Assembly (NCBI GenBank): GCA_016219175.1 | Contig: JACRCD010000067.1 | Span: 1 to 61,954 of the forward strand | Length of the DNA stretch: 61,954 nucleotides | From: Deltaproteobacteria bacterium | GTDB taxonomy: Bacteria > Desulfobacterota > Desulfobulbia > Desulfobulbales > SURF-16 | Reading direction: 5' to 3' | Shown: positions 1 to 9,076 of the stretch, in pieces | Numbering within the stretch: the first letter of the stretch is position 1 | Layout: each line of letters starts with the position of its first letter | Translations under genes and position numbers: made by a program | The notes under the pieces: model-generated | The model's database searches: none | Told to the model about the DNA's origin: nothing | Seen by the model: only the letters and a program-made list of their open reading frames with translations

Positions 1-954
1 ATAGATGAGGGCATGGCCCGTGGTTTTATCATCATAGGCCCGGGCGAGAAACTCTCCGATCAGGCTGTTGCCGGGCATCTTGGACAAGGGATTCTGGTCC
101 CTGGCAATGGCTAGGTTTTTTTCATTCAAAATTTTAATAATGGCCGTATTGCTTAAAAAACCGACATATTTGCCGTTATTGGTCAGCATGATCCCTTCGG
201 GGTCCCTGGTCAGGGAAAAAACCTCAAGAAGTTTATCAATGGAGAGCGTCTGTTCCGTCTCCACACCTTCGGCAATCACCATGCTGCCCAGGATATGGGC
301 AAGATTCAGAACTTTTGACACAAAAAGTTTTTTTTTGGCGTCCGTGGCGATGTCATTGATGAAAAAACGGTCGATTTTGATGAAGTTCGGTTCGGCAAAA
401 TAGAGAAGCTGCAGGCCGGAGAAGCCGGAACCGAAATCGTCGATGGCGACTTTAAAATGCGCCGATTTCCTTTGCTGACAAAAATGGCAGAATCCCTGAT
501 AGTCGGTGATGGGGTGTTTTTCCGAGATTTCCAGACAGATCATATCGGCCTGTATGCCGAGTTCCGCCAGCAGGTTGGAAAAATTGCCGCACACCTCATC
601 CGGAGCATGCAGGATGCGGTTGTCAAGATTGAGAAAAAAGGTTGTCTGTTGATAATGGGGCAGTGCGACATATTTACGAATCGCTTTTTCCCGGAGCAGA
701 TACTCAAAATGCGCCAGTTTGTTGTATAGATATGCTGCGTCAAACATCTGCTGGATGGAAGAAAATCCGGCGGCGGCCCAGTTGCGGACAAGCGCCTCAT
801 AACCGAGGCAGACCCCTGTGTGAATATTGACGATCGGCTGGAAGGCGAAATCAAGGGTATCGACAATTGCCATCCAGTCCGGTCTGTTATTGTTGCCGGC
901 TGGCAAGCCTGATGGAGGAAGAAGTGTATCATAAAGCGCTTTTGCGTCTAACAT
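1..954 (-). CDS. EAL-domain c-di-GMP phosphodiesterase, 3' end beyond window, internally shortened
   Basis: Seen: an open frame from ATG at 954 to the window edge (318 codons, no stop), with a GAGGGTG ribosome-binding site just upstream. The EAL signature sits at about residues 53-55 (GYEALVRN), followed by EISE, IDDFGSG, KIDRFF and IAEGVETEQ, so most catalytic residues of the family are present. Known: EAL proteins hydrolyse c-di-GMP and end in a QG(Y/F) strand, and many relatives continue with a CBS pair and a GGDEF domain. Odd: at about residue 235 (positions 240-252) the frame jumps from VETEQ directly to IDKLLEVFS and NGKYVGFLS, text typical of the second CBS-like segment just before a GGDEF domain. 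The last EAL strand and the first CBS repeat appear to be missing, in frame. Activity is therefore doubtful. It lies 108 bases behind the chemoreceptor gene on the same strand and may be cotranscribed with it. Confidence 0.85.
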   Translation of the reverse strand, partial: MLDAKALYDTLLPPSGLPAGNNNRPDWMAIVDTLDFAFQPIVNIHTGVCLGYEALVRNWAAAGFSSIQQMFDAAYLYNKLAHFEYLLREKAIRKYVALPHYQQTTFFLNLDNRILHAPDEVCGNFSNLLAELGIQADMICLEISEKHPITDYQGFCHFCQQRKSAHFKVAIDDFGSGFSGLQLLYFAEPNFIKIDRFFINDIATDAKKKLFVSKVLNLAHILGSMVIAEGVETEQTLSIDKLLEVFSLTRDPEGIMLTNNGKYVGFLSNTAIIKILNEKNLAIARDQNPLSKMPGNSLIGEFLARAYDDKTTGHALIY

Positions 955-1062
955 ACTGTAGCACCCTCATTGCTGCCGATTTCCGCAGACTGGTGTCGGT
1001 TAAGCCCCATGCGGGGATGTGTGCATGCGATGAAATAAATAATTTCATGCGCTGGCAACTTC

Positions 1063-2901
1063 CTAATTCATCGGTTCACGATTCTGTCCCAGCAGATTCA
1101 ATTTGGCGTTGGTGAAATGAAGCAGTGCTGTCAGTTCCTCGGCAATTTTCCTGGCGCGGCTTATGACATTGCCGGAGTGGTTCAGTGTGCTGCCGGCTGC
1201 CTCATTGACAAGACGGATGTTGGCGGAGACATCCTGGGTGTTTTCCGTTGTCTGCGCCGCCAGCCCGGAAATCGTACCGGTTAGTTTTTCCTGTTTGTGC
1301 GCGGCGGTGGAAATTGTCCCTGAAACATCCATAAGATTATGAACCAGTTGATCGATCTTGCCGAGATTACCGGTCGTTGTTTTGGCGGCTTCCTCAATTC
1401 CTTTTATCTTTGACATGACAGCCGCGGTGGCTTTTTCGGTTTCCTGGGAAAGCATTTTCACCTCCGAGGCGACAACGGCAAAGCCTTTTCCCTTCTCGCC
1501 CGCCCTGGCTGCTTCAATAGTGGCATTGAGGGCCAGGAGCTTTGTCTGGTCGGTTATATTCCGGACTATTTCAATGATACTGTGTATTTCCGCTGTTGCC
1601 TGACTAAGCTGGTCAAGGTCGCCTCGTGATTTCTCCGTGTCGGCGATGATATTTTGCACGATCTCCGACTGGGTGTTGATCTGACCGTTGATGTCGGCCA
1701 CGGCTTTCAGCAGATTGCTCGACGATTTGGAGACATTTTCGATATTTTCCGCCGTATGATCAGCTCTCTTTGCCACGCTTGCCGCCTGTTGCCTGGTAGC
1801 TGAGGCGAGTTCATGCTGACTGTTGGCCAGATCGACAAGCTCGTTTGCCTTGGACTCCACATTGGCAATTACCGTGGTTGTCTCCTGGATCAGCTCATCA
1901 ATAATGGAGTCCTGATAGAGCTTTCTCTCCTCGTTCATCTGTTGCGTCACGTACTTTCGCTTCTCTTCTTCCTTAAGATTGATCAGTGTTTCCTTGAAAT
2001 TGGTAATAGCCCCGGAAAGAATGCCGATTTGATCCGTGCGGTTGCCGAAGGGCACAGCGGGAAAATGACCCGCGCGAATCTGGTCAATGATGGCGGTAAG
2101 CTTTAGCAGCGGCTTTTCAATGATGATACGGGTAAGGAAAAATAAAACGATGAGATTGCCCGCCACCGCGAAAAGGCTGATGGCCAGATCTATCTTATTT
2201 TGCTCGGAACGCATGAGTTCCAGCTTATCTTTCTTTGTGGAGATATTTTCCTGTTGCTGCACAATTTCGGTACGCGTCCGTTCGGCCTCCAGAGCCTCAT
2301 CGGCTAACATTTGATTCAACTCACTGATTTTCTTCTGTAATTCATCAGGCCCTGCCGCAACGGATTCAAGACGCTTGACGGTCTCCAGGACAAGCTGTTC
2401 GTCATGCTGTGGCCTGGTGCTTGTGATATAAAAACGTTGAATGGTGTCGGTGAATGAGTTGTCGGGCGAGAAGATGCCGCGCGAAACAACAACCCTGTCC
2501 TGCTCGGCCCGGGTGATGACTTTGCCATTGGCCAGATCGCGCCGTTCATTGCGGGTGTAAAGCTGCGTGAATTTTCCCCTGTCCTCGATCAGCTCCGGCT
2601 CACTGACCTGGTAATCCGCGGCTAGAGAGGAAATGACATCCCTGGTCTGGTTAGTTTGAAAAAAATCGCTCAAAGACAGATATTTGTCCTGCAGCTTGAC
2701 AATGGTTTCCCTCTGGTTGCTGCTCAGCTGTTCATGGATGGACAGAAGTTTGTTTGTTGATATTTCGATTTTTTGCTGGGAGTATCTATTGGTGTAGTGG
2801 ATAGCGCCTATAAAAATATTCGAGACGACCGCCACACCGAAAAGGATCTTCAAGCCCACGGTAATATGCCTGTTCTGTAATAGCCTTTTTGCCAAACCCA
2901 T
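1063..2901 (-). CDS. Methyl-accepting chemotaxis protein
   Basis: A 612-residue transmembrane chemoreceptor. Seen: transmembrane segment 1 at about residues 15-37, a mostly helical extracytoplasmic region of about 200 residues, transmembrane segment 2 at about 240-262, a HAMP-like stretch, and a signalling domain whose hairpin tip ([28 protein letters not shown]) lies at about 445-475. Known: this tip binds CheW and CheA, so the protein relays a periplasmic signal to the chemotaxis kinase. The ligand cannot be read from the sequence. The ATG at 2901 has GGAGCGG upstream. It is followed on the same strand by the EAL gene. No C-terminal NWETF-type pentapeptide is visible; the protein ends in LGQNREPMN. 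Confidence 0.95.
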   Translation of the reverse strand: MGLAKRLLQNRHITVGLKILFGVAVVSNIFIGAIHYTNRYSQQKIEISTNKLLSIHEQLSSNQRETIVKLQDKYLSLSDFFQTNQTRDVISSLAADYQVSEPELIEDRGKFTQLYTRNERRDLANGKVITRAEQDRVVVSRGIFSPDNSFTDTIQRFYITSTRPQHDEQLVLETVKRLESVAAGPDELQKKISELNQMLADEALEAERTRTEIVQQQENISTKKDKLELMRSEQNKIDLAISLFAVAGNLIVLFFLTRIIIEKPLLKLTAIIDQIRAGHFPAVPFGNRTDQIGILSGAITNFKETLINLKEEEKRKYVTQQMNEERKLYQDSIIDELIQETTTVIANVESKANELVDLANSQHELASATRQQAASVAKRADHTAENIENVSKSSSNLLKAVADINGQINTQSEIVQNIIADTEKSRGDLDQLSQATAEIHSIIEIVRNITDQTKLLALNATIEAARAGEKGKGFAVVASEVKMLSQETEKATAAVMSKIKGIEEAAKTTTGNLGKIDQLVHNLMDVSGTISTAAHKQEKLTGTISGLAAQTTENTQDVSANIRLVNEAAGSTLNHSGNVISRARKIAEELTALLHFTNAKLNLLGQNREPMN

Positions 2902-2997
2902 AGCCGCTCCGTATGTTTGATCCGAAGAATTTCATTGTTTTCTTAATTACCATAGTGGAGTTTTGTTAGATAATTGTTATGATTTTGCTAGAAATTT

Positions 2998-3320
2998 GTG
3001 ATTCCCACCCTCTCCGGCACTTACCTCAACAACATCCCCCTGACGACCATGCAGGGAAAACCGTGGTTCGTTGACGCCTCACCGTCCGGCCTGACCCAGG
3101 CCCAGACGGCCACAGCCACACGGAATACGCCGTGGTCAGCCGCGATGCGGTCAACCTTCCGGTTTACCAGATGCTTTCCGACTATCAGGAGCGCATTACC
3201 CTTATGGCTGGATCTTCGAGCCGACCAGCGGCGACGGCTGGGGCTTCCAGACAGCGGAAGGCAAGCAGTCTCCGGCCGCCCTGGTAATGGAGGTGCAAGG
3301 AGCGCCTCTGGCGCAATAAA
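2998..3320 (+). pseudogene. Decayed gene remnant with two frame changes
   Basis: Three protein-like segments follow each other in three frames: a first ending near 3110 (...GKPWFVDASPSG), a second near 3105-3200 (GHSHTEYAVVSRD, NLPVYQMLSDYQERIT), and a third from about 3208 (YGWIFEPTSGDGWGFQT) to a TAA at 3318-3320 after GAPLAQ. A strong hairpin follows 11 bases later, as expected at the end of a real gene. I do not recognise the family. Inference: a gene fragment with two small indels and no intact start. Alternatives are sequencing frameshifts in a short real gene, or chance. Confidence 0.4.
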
Positions 3321-3330
3321 CAAGCAGCAA

Positions 3331-3361
3331 AACGGGCAGACGCTGATGACGTCTGCCCGTT
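3331..3361 (+). terminator. Hairpin terminator
   Basis: A perfect 12-bp stem (AACGGGCAGACG / CGTCTGCCCGTT) with a 7-base loop lies just behind the decayed gene. The downstream tail (GTCCTATTC) is only moderately T-rich. It separates that remnant from the glycan cassette; the 200 bases from 3362 to 3562 hold nothing else I can support. Confidence 0.6.
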
Positions 3362-3562
3362 GTCCTATTCAATCTCCTTCAGAAAAACCCGCCGGAAGAA
3401 CCCTTCCTTCTTCCCCCTCCCAGCTCGCCCTGTAAAACAGATTACTCATTAAATCATAACTGAAACCAAACAATAATTGATTAATGAATCAGGGAACTGC
3501 AAACGCATGGCTTGAAAGCCAGGCAGAGAACATCTTATCAACATTATTCGTGGAAGATCGAC

Positions 3563-5368
3563 ATGCCAAGCCCAACCCTGAGACAATCCCCGCGCAGCCG
3601 CCTGCTGCCCGGCGAGCCCGAGACCCTGGCGTGGGCCGGTATCCCGCCTTCCTTTTCCCTCACCCTTTCCGGCTCAGAGCGGCTGGCCGCGGTTCTTCCC
3701 TGGCTTGCCGGTCCGCTCCTGTTCGGTTTGTTTGCCCTTTGTCTCGGGCAGGATGCCAACTGGGATCTACGCAATTATCACTTGTACAACCCCTATGCCT
3801 TTCTGCACCAGCGGCTTGACTATGATGCGGTCCCGGCCCAGGTGGCAAATTTCTATAATCCGCTGCTCTATATCCCTTATTATTTCGCGGTAACGAGCCT
3901 GCCGCCGCTTGTTGTCGCCTTTTTGCTCGGCGCGGCGCAGGGCCTTAATCTCCCGCTGCTCATCAACATTGCCCGTAACGCCATGGGGCGGGAAAAGAGC
4001 AGGGACTGGTGGCTTTATTTTCTCATTGCCCTGGTTGGTCTGCTGGGCGCAGGCAACATCTCGGAACTGGGCACCATGTTTGCCGATAATCTGGTCAGTC
4101 TGCTGGTGCTGGCCGGGATCTGGCTGCTGCTGGCCCATTACCGGCTGCTGACAACAGGCAGGCTCCGCCAGGGCTTGCTGGTGGCCGGGGCGGGTGGTCT
4201 GCTCTTCGGCCTGGCCGCCGGCCTCAAACAGCCGGCTGCAACTTTTGCCGTAGGCTGGTGCGCGGCTTTTCTGGTTTTGCCTGTACCGCCGCGGCGGCGC
4301 ATCGGCCTGGCCTTTTTTTTCGGCCTGGGGGTGCTGGGTGGCATCGCCGTTGGCGGCGGCTACTGGATGTATGAACTCTGGACCCGGTACGGCAATCCTC
4401 TTTTCCCCTATTTCAACCAATTTTTTGCCTCACCCATGGCCTCCATGGCCGATTACCGGGACGCTCGCTTTCTGCCCCGCAACCTTTGGGAAACATTGTT
4501 CTTTCCCTTTGTCATCGCCTGGGACCCGCGGCACACGGCGGAAATTCCTTTTCGCGACCTGCGCTTTCCGCTTTTTGCGGTTCTGCTGGCTGTGGCAGGA
4601 CTTGTTGCCCTGTACAAACGTTTAATGCGAACAAATAACCATGACGTCATGCCGGGCAAGCAAAGCGCAACCCGGAATCCATTGTTATTCTTGATTTCGG
4701 CGGCTCCCGGTCCCCATGCCGTTTCCGCTCCGCGTAAAAGGCTCTTCCTGCTCTGCGGCGCCTTGGTTGCCTATGCGGCCTGGCTGCGTCTGTTTGGCAT
4801 TTACCGCTACCTGCTGCCCCTTGAGATGCTGGCGCCATTGGGTATCTGGCTGCTCATCGCCGCTTTTCCCTGGCAAAAGGTCACAAAATATTGGCTGGCC
4901 CTGTGCTGCGCGCTGCTGCTTTTGGTCACTCTGCAGCCCGGCAACTGGGGGCGGGTCTCCTGGGGAGGCGATTTTTTCGGCGTTCATCCCCCACCCCTTG
5001 CCGATCCAGACCACACCATGGTGCTCATGACCGGCCTGGCCCCTTTGTCCTATGTCATCCCTTTTTTTCCGGAGCAAGTACGATTTGTTCGTATCCAAAG
5101 CTATTTCACCGAGCCGGTGGCTGGGGCCAACGGTTTTAATCTGCGCATGCAACAGCTGGTAGCCAACCATCAGGGGCCGCTCTACGTTCTCTATCATTTT
5201 GATGAAAAGGAGCAAGCAACTACCGCCCTGCGTGCCTACGGGCTTGACATTGATGGTGGGGATTGCCGCGAACTTAGCCCCCATATCGAGGAACAGCTCG
5301 ATGCTCCGCTCTCCTTTTGCGCCGCGAAACGCACCGATTCTTTCAACACCAGAGGTGAAAACAGATGA
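3563..5368 (+). CDS. Multi-pass membrane protein, probable GT-C-type glycosyltransferase
   Basis: About 601 residues with roughly ten hydrophobic helices. The N-terminal part carries an early-loop acidic motif, QDANWDLRNYHLYNPY, after the first helix; an Asp/Glu in this loop is the usual catalytic residue of GT-C enzymes that use polyprenyl-phosphate sugars. Start: an upstream in-frame ATG exists at 3512, but 3563 has GAAG at good spacing. The stop overlaps the next gene by 4 bases, so the three genes to 6769 form an operon. Known: serotype-converting cassettes pair gtrA and gtrB with a third, variable membrane transferase. Inference: this is that third protein, adding a sugar to O-antigen or another surface glycan on the periplasmic side. 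The acceptor and sugar are unknown. Confidence 0.7.
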   Translation: MPSPTLRQSPRSRLLPGEPETLAWAGIPPSFSLTLSGSERLAAVLPWLAGPLLFGLFALCLGQDANWDLRNYHLYNPYAFLHQRLDYDAVPAQVANFYNPLLYIPYYFAVTSLPPLVVAFLLGAAQGLNLPLLINIARNAMGREKSRDWWLYFLIALVGLLGAGNISELGTMFADNLVSLLVLAGIWLLLAHYRLLTTGRLRQGLLVAGAGGLLFGLAAGLKQPAATFAVGWCAAFLVLPVPPRRRIGLAFFFGLGVLGGIAVGGGYWMYELWTRYGNPLFPYFNQFFASPMASMADYRDARFLPRNLWETLFFPFVIAWDPRHTAEIPFRDLRFPLFAVLLAVAGLVALYKRLMRTNNHDVMPGKQSATRNPLLFLISAAPGPHAVSAPRKRLFLLCGALVAYAAWLRLFGIYRYLLPLEMLAPLGIWLLIAAFPWQKVTKYWLALCCALLLLVTLQPGNWGRVSWGGDFFGVHPPPLADPDHTMVLMTGLAPLSYVIPFFPEQVRFVRIQSYFTEPVAGANGFNLRMQQLVANHQGPLYVLYHFDEKEQATTALRAYGLDIDGGDCRELSPHIEEQLDAPLSFCAAKRTDSFNTRGENR

Positions 5369-6318
5369 TGCAGGCTCCTTGTATCCCTTTTCCCCAACGC
5401 ATTGCCGTTCTCGTGCCCTGCTACAATGAGGAGAAAACCGTGGTCCAGGTGGTGCGGGATTTCCACGCCGTGCTGCCAGGGGCGGCAATCTATGTCTATG
5501 ACAATAATTCCACCGACCATACCGCCCTCCGGGCCAGGGAAGCAGGGGCCATTGTCAGATCCGAAAGGCGCCAGGGCAAGGGCAACGTCATGCGCCGCAT
5601 GTTTTCGGACATCGAGGCCGATATCTATGTGCTGGTTGACGGGGATAACACCTATCATGCCGAGAGCGCGCCGGTGATGATTTCCAGATTGCTTGACGAG
5701 CAGCTGGACATGGTGGTCGGCTCACGGCTCACGGCCCATGACCAGGCCGCCTTTCGCCGCGGCCATCATCTGGGCAACCGGCTGCTGACCGGCTTTGTCG
5801 CGCTGCTGTTCGGCCGCAGTCTGACCGATATGCTGTCCGGCTACCGGGTCATGTCCCGCCGTTTTGTCAAGTCCTTCCCGGCCCTGGCCAAAGGGTTTGA
5901 AACCGAAACCGAACTTACCGTGCATGCCCTGGAGCTGCGGATGCCGACGGCCGAGGTCATCACGCCCTACGGCAACAGACCGGCCGAATCGGAAAGCAAA
6001 CTGCATACCTACCGGGACGGCTTTCGCATCCTGCTCACCATTATCCATCTTTTCAAGGCGGAACGGCCCCTGGCCTTCTTTGCCATCCTCTTTGCGCTGC
6101 TGGCCGCCATCTCCCTGGGTCTGGCCGTGCCGATCATTCTCACCTATGCGGCTACCGGCCTGGTGCCCCGTTTTCCCACCGCCATCCTGGCCACCGGCAT
6201 CATGTTGCTCGCCTTTCTCAGCCTGGTCTGCGGGCTGATTCTGGACACCGTCACCCATGGCCGCAGGGAAATGAAGCGCTTAAATTACCTTGCCATTGCC
6301 GCGTCCGGCCATGATTGA
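5365..6318 (+). CDS. Family 2 polyprenyl-phosphate glycosyltransferase (GtrB-like)
   Basis: 317 residues. Seen: an N-terminal GT-A fold with AVLVPCYNEE at about residues 13-22, a DNNSTD nucleotide-binding motif near 49-54 and a DGDN metal-binding motif near 90. Two C-terminal membrane helices follow (about 235-260 and 270-295). Known: GtrB and DPM1-type enzymes move a sugar from a nucleotide sugar to undecaprenyl phosphate on the cytoplasmic face. It overlaps the upstream gene by 4 bases and the gtrA-like gene by 8 bases, which implies coupled translation. Inference: it supplies the lipid-linked sugar that GtrA flips and the upstream membrane transferase uses. Confidence 0.9.
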   Translation: MMQAPCIPFPQRIAVLVPCYNEEKTVVQVVRDFHAVLPGAAIYVYDNNSTDHTALRAREAGAIVRSERRQGKGNVMRRMFSDIEADIYVLVDGDNTYHAESAPVMISRLLDEQLDMVVGSRLTAHDQAAFRRGHHLGNRLLTGFVALLFGRSLTDMLSGYRVMSRRFVKSFPALAKGFETETELTVHALELRMPTAEVITPYGNRPAESESKLHTYRDGFRILLTIIHLFKAERPLAFFAILFALLAAISLGLAVPIILTYAATGLVPRFPTAILATGIMLLAFLSLVCGLILDTVTHGRREMKRLNYLAIAASGHD

Positions 6319-6769
6319 CCGCCTCCTGGCCCATAATCTGCTCCCGGAATTCTGCAAATTCTGTCTGGCGGGCACGGTGGGCTTCGTGGCGGATGCCGGC
6401 AGCCTGCAGCTGCTGGTCAATGCCGGCGGCCTGAACCCGTACCTGAGCCGTCTTTTTTCCTATCTCTTTGCCGCCACCATCACCTGGTGGCTCAACCGGC
6501 GCTTTACCTTTGCCGCCTGCAACGGCGTCTGCTGGCAGGGGCAGTGGCTCCGTTATCTGGCGGTCAATGCAGCCGGAGGCGGGGTGAATTACGGGATCTA
6601 CGCCCTGGCCGTCTTTCTGTCCGGGTTTGTCCGCCATCATCTCTATCTGGGAGTGGCGGCCGGCTCGGTAGTAGGCCTGGCTGTCAATTTTACCGCCTCG
6701 CGCCTTCTGGTTTTCAGAAGGGGGCGCGACTCTGAATCCGGTGATTGGAAAAGCAAGCGCCAGGAATAA
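6311..6769 (+). CDS. GtrA-family membrane protein (probable lipid-linked sugar flippase)
   Basis: About 152 residues with four membrane helices typical of the GtrA family: FCLAGTVGFVADAG near the start, WWLNRRFTF after helix 2, and a C-terminal NFTASRLLVFRRG. Known: GtrA proteins are thought to flip undecaprenyl-phosphate-sugar across the inner membrane. Start: ATG at 6311, overlapping the stop of the preceding gene by 8 bases. TTG codons further upstream are less likely starts. It is the last gene of the cassette; no clear terminator follows in 6770-7028. Confidence 0.88.
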   Translation: MIDRLLAHNLLPEFCKFCLAGTVGFVADAGSLQLLVNAGGLNPYLSRLFSYLFAATITWWLNRRFTFAACNGVCWQGQWLRYLAVNAAGGGVNYGIYALAVFLSGFVRHHLYLGVAAGSVVGLAVNFTASRLLVFRRGRDSESGDWKSKRQE

Positions 6770-7028
6770 ATCACGGCTGCAATGGCCAACTACTCACAGA
6801 AATCCTTTGTTTGCGGTAGTCACAAAAAATATGGATTTTGGGAAGTTTCAGCAGAAGATGCGGGCCATGAAACCGATTTGGGCCATTTTGGTTATTTCCA
6901 AATACGATTCCATGCCGCGCTGTAATTTTATGAAAACATACCGCCGAAATCACTGACGACACCAAGAAAAATCGGGCTGCGCAGTGATCCCGGCGGGAGA
7001 ATTTAATAGTAACGGGACAGAAATGTCC

Positions 7029-8087
7029 TTATTTCGCGGGGGCGGCCATCGGCTTAAGCTCCTTGATGTCCTTCAGCAGTTTCGTTCTCTCGTCTTTTGA
7101 CATGGGAATCATGCCTTTGTCGGCCAGATAGCCGTCATTGCCCCAGGCCTTATCGCTGGTGAATTCATCAACGAATTCCTTGATGCCGGGGATTTCGCCC
7201 ACATGGGCTTTTTTGACATAGAAAAAGAGCGGACGGGAAACCGGGTATTTGCCGGAGGCGATATTGTCAAAGTTAGGGGATTCATTTTCCACAGTGGAGC
7301 CCTGGATCTTGTCAGCATTCTGATCAAGGAAACTGAACCCGAAGATGCCGAAGGCGTTGGGGTTCGCCTCAAGTTTCTGCACGATCAGGTTGTCGTTCTC
7401 GCCGGCCTCGACGTAAGCCCCATCCTCACGCACCGTCTGGGTAGTGGCCTTGTACTTGTCTTTGTCCTTTTTCTCCATGTCATGGATGAAACTGAAGGTC
7501 TTTGCCCCGGATTCCATGGCCAGCTCAACAAAAGCATCCCTGGTGCCGGAGGTGGGGGGAGGTCCCAGCACCTCGATTTTTGTGGCGGGAAGGGCGGGAT
7601 TCACCTCCTTCCAGGTCTTATAAGGGTTTGCCACCAGGGTTTCTCCGCCCTTGGGGTCAGGGACGTTTTTGGCCAGGGCCAGGAAGATATCTTTACGGCT
7701 CACCTGCATGGGGGCGCTTTTCTTGGCATTGGCAAGCACAATTCCATCATAGCCTATTTTGACTTCCACAATATCTTTAACACCGTTTGTCTGGCAGGTC
7801 TCGAATTCGGATTTCTTGATGGCCCGCGATGCGTTGCTGATATCAGGTGAATCAACTCCTACGCCTGAGCAGAAGAGTTTGAAACCGCCGCCGGTGCCGG
7901 TGGATTCAATTTTAGGGGTCTTAAAGTTGGAGCCTTTGCCGAACTGTTCGGCCACAACGGTGGAAAACGGATAGACCGTTGAAGAGCCGACGATGCTGAT
8001 GGTGTCACGGCCGGCAGCCTGCGCGGACGAAAAATTGAACACACCTGCCATGAGTGCCGCCGTCAACAGAATACTTTTTTTCTTCAC
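7029..8087 (-). CDS. pstS: Phosphate ABC transporter periplasmic binding protein PstS
   Basis: 352 residues. Seen: a signal peptide (MKKKSILLTAALMAG... cleaved after about residue 24, SAQAA), then ISIVGSSTVYPFSTVVAEQF, the classic phosphate-contact loop, followed by STGTGGG and SNASRAI. Known: PstS captures phosphate for PstCAB. The start is a GTG at 8087 with AAGGAG 8 bases upstream. It is divergent from phoB across 281 bases. Odd: no pstC, pstA, pstB or phoU follows, although these normally adjoin pstS; the next gene downstream on this strand is more than 4 kb away. The transporter core is either elsewhere or lost from this locus. Confidence 0.95.
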   Translation of the reverse strand: MKKKSILLTAALMAGVFNFSSAQAAGRDTISIVGSSTVYPFSTVVAEQFGKGSNFKTPKIESTGTGGGFKLFCSGVGVDSPDISNASRAIKKSEFETCQTNGVKDIVEVKIGYDGIVLANAKKSAPMQVSRKDIFLALAKNVPDPKGGETLVANPYKTWKEVNPALPATKIEVLGPPPTSGTRDAFVELAMESGAKTFSFIHDMEKKDKDKYKATTQTVREDGAYVEAGENDNLIVQKLEANPNAFGIFGFSFLDQNADKIQGSTVENESPNFDNIASGKYPVSRPLFFYVKKAHVGEIPGIKEFVDEFTSDKAWGNDGYLADKGMIPMSKDERTKLLKDIKELKPMAAPAK

Positions 8088-8368
8088 GAGAGTTCTCCTT
8101 GATAAAAGAAATTAATAACAATAACTACCAGTTGATTTCAAAACGTTGTCGTAAGAAAAGCGCTGTAACGCGTATCATTTGTAAGCTAAATTACGGGAGG
8201 GATGTTTTGGTTGGATTAGGAGATTATTAAGATTGCGTTAGATGGGTGAATTAAGCTTGCAGGACGGAATTATTAGCATAAAGTGAAGAAAAAAGAGGTC
8301 ATTTCAAACACCCTTTCCTTATCTGTTATGCTGATGGTTTTCCAAAGTTATTGTTCAAGAGGAGCCAT

Positions 8369-9067
8369 ATGGGTAAAGCCAACATACTCATTGTCGAAGA
8401 TGAAGAAGATATCCAGCAGCTGGTCAGCTACAACCTGATCAAGGCCGGTTTCCATGTCGTATGCGCCGATACGGGGGAAGAAGGACTGCAGAAGTTACAG
8501 GCCGGAGGCATTGACTGCATCCTGCTTGATCTGATGCTGCCCGGCATTGACGGTCTTGAAGTCTGCCGCGCCATTAAAAAAAACGAAGACAGTAAATCCA
8601 TACCGGTCCTGATCCTGACCGCAAAAGGCGAAGAGGATCATGTCGTTTCCGGTCTTGATTGCGGGGCGGATGACTATGTAACCAAACCTTTCAGCCCAAA
8701 GGTTCTGATTGCCAGAGTAAAAACCCTGCTGCGCCGCAGGGCGGAACAGGCTGTCGATTCTTCAGCCAAAAAAAAGGAGAAAATCATTATCCGCGGGTTG
8801 GAGATTCATCTTGGCCGCCACGAGGTGAAGTTAAACGGAGAACCCTTGCAGCTGACCATGAGCGAATTCGGGATTCTGGTGCTGCTGGCCGGCAAACCAG
8901 GATGGGTTTATACCCGGCAGCAGATAATCGATGCGGTGAGGGGCTATGACTTTCTTGTCACGCCGAGGGCCATTGATGTGCAGATCTTCGGGCTCCGTAA
9001 AAAAATGGGGGATGAGGGCACCAATATTGAAACGGTGCGCGGCGTCGGCTATCGCTTCAAGGTATGA
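8369..9067 (+). CDS. phoB: PhoB-type phosphate response regulator
   Basis: 232 residues. Seen: a receiver domain with acidic pocket VEDEED at about 9-14, phosphoacceptor D54 in LLDLMLPG, T/S switch in LTAKG, Lys in TKPF, then an OmpR-type winged helix (LTMSEFGILVLLAG, TPRAIDVQIFGLRKKMG, VRGVGYRF). Start: ATG at 8369 behind AAGAGGAG; a TTG at 8351 is less likely. Known: PhoB activates phosphate-starvation genes after phosphorylation by PhoR. Context: pstS lies upstream on the opposite strand, and the gene just downstream begins like phoR but is broken after 18 codons, so its cognate kinase is missing here. Confidence 0.93.
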   Translation: MGKANILIVEDEEDIQQLVSYNLIKAGFHVVCADTGEEGLQKLQAGGIDCILLDLMLPGIDGLEVCRAIKKNEDSKSIPVLILTAKGEEDHVVSGLDCGADDYVTKPFSPKVLIARVKTLLRRRAEQAVDSSAKKKEKIIIRGLEIHLGRHEVKLNGEPLQLTMSEFGILVLLAGKPGWVYTRQQIIDAVRGYDFLVTPRAIDVQIFGLRKKMGDEGTNIETVRGVGYRFKV

Positions 9068-9076
9068 GCGGCATCC

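Noticed and set aside
3767-6640. Long minus-strand frames (up to about 217 codons) over the glycan cassette
   Set aside because: They mirror the GC-rich third positions of the real plus-strand genes, have no ribosome-binding sites and no domain text.
6782-6925. Possible 47-residue frame MANYSQKSFVCGSHKKYGFW...
   Set aside because: The composition is protein-like, but there is no ribosome-binding site and no recognisable family. It may be a gene remnant between the gtr cassette and pstS.
8120-8200. Pho box upstream of pstS
   Set aside because: TTACA-like words occur three times, but their spacing (16 and 14 bases) does not fit the 11-base periodicity of PhoB sites.
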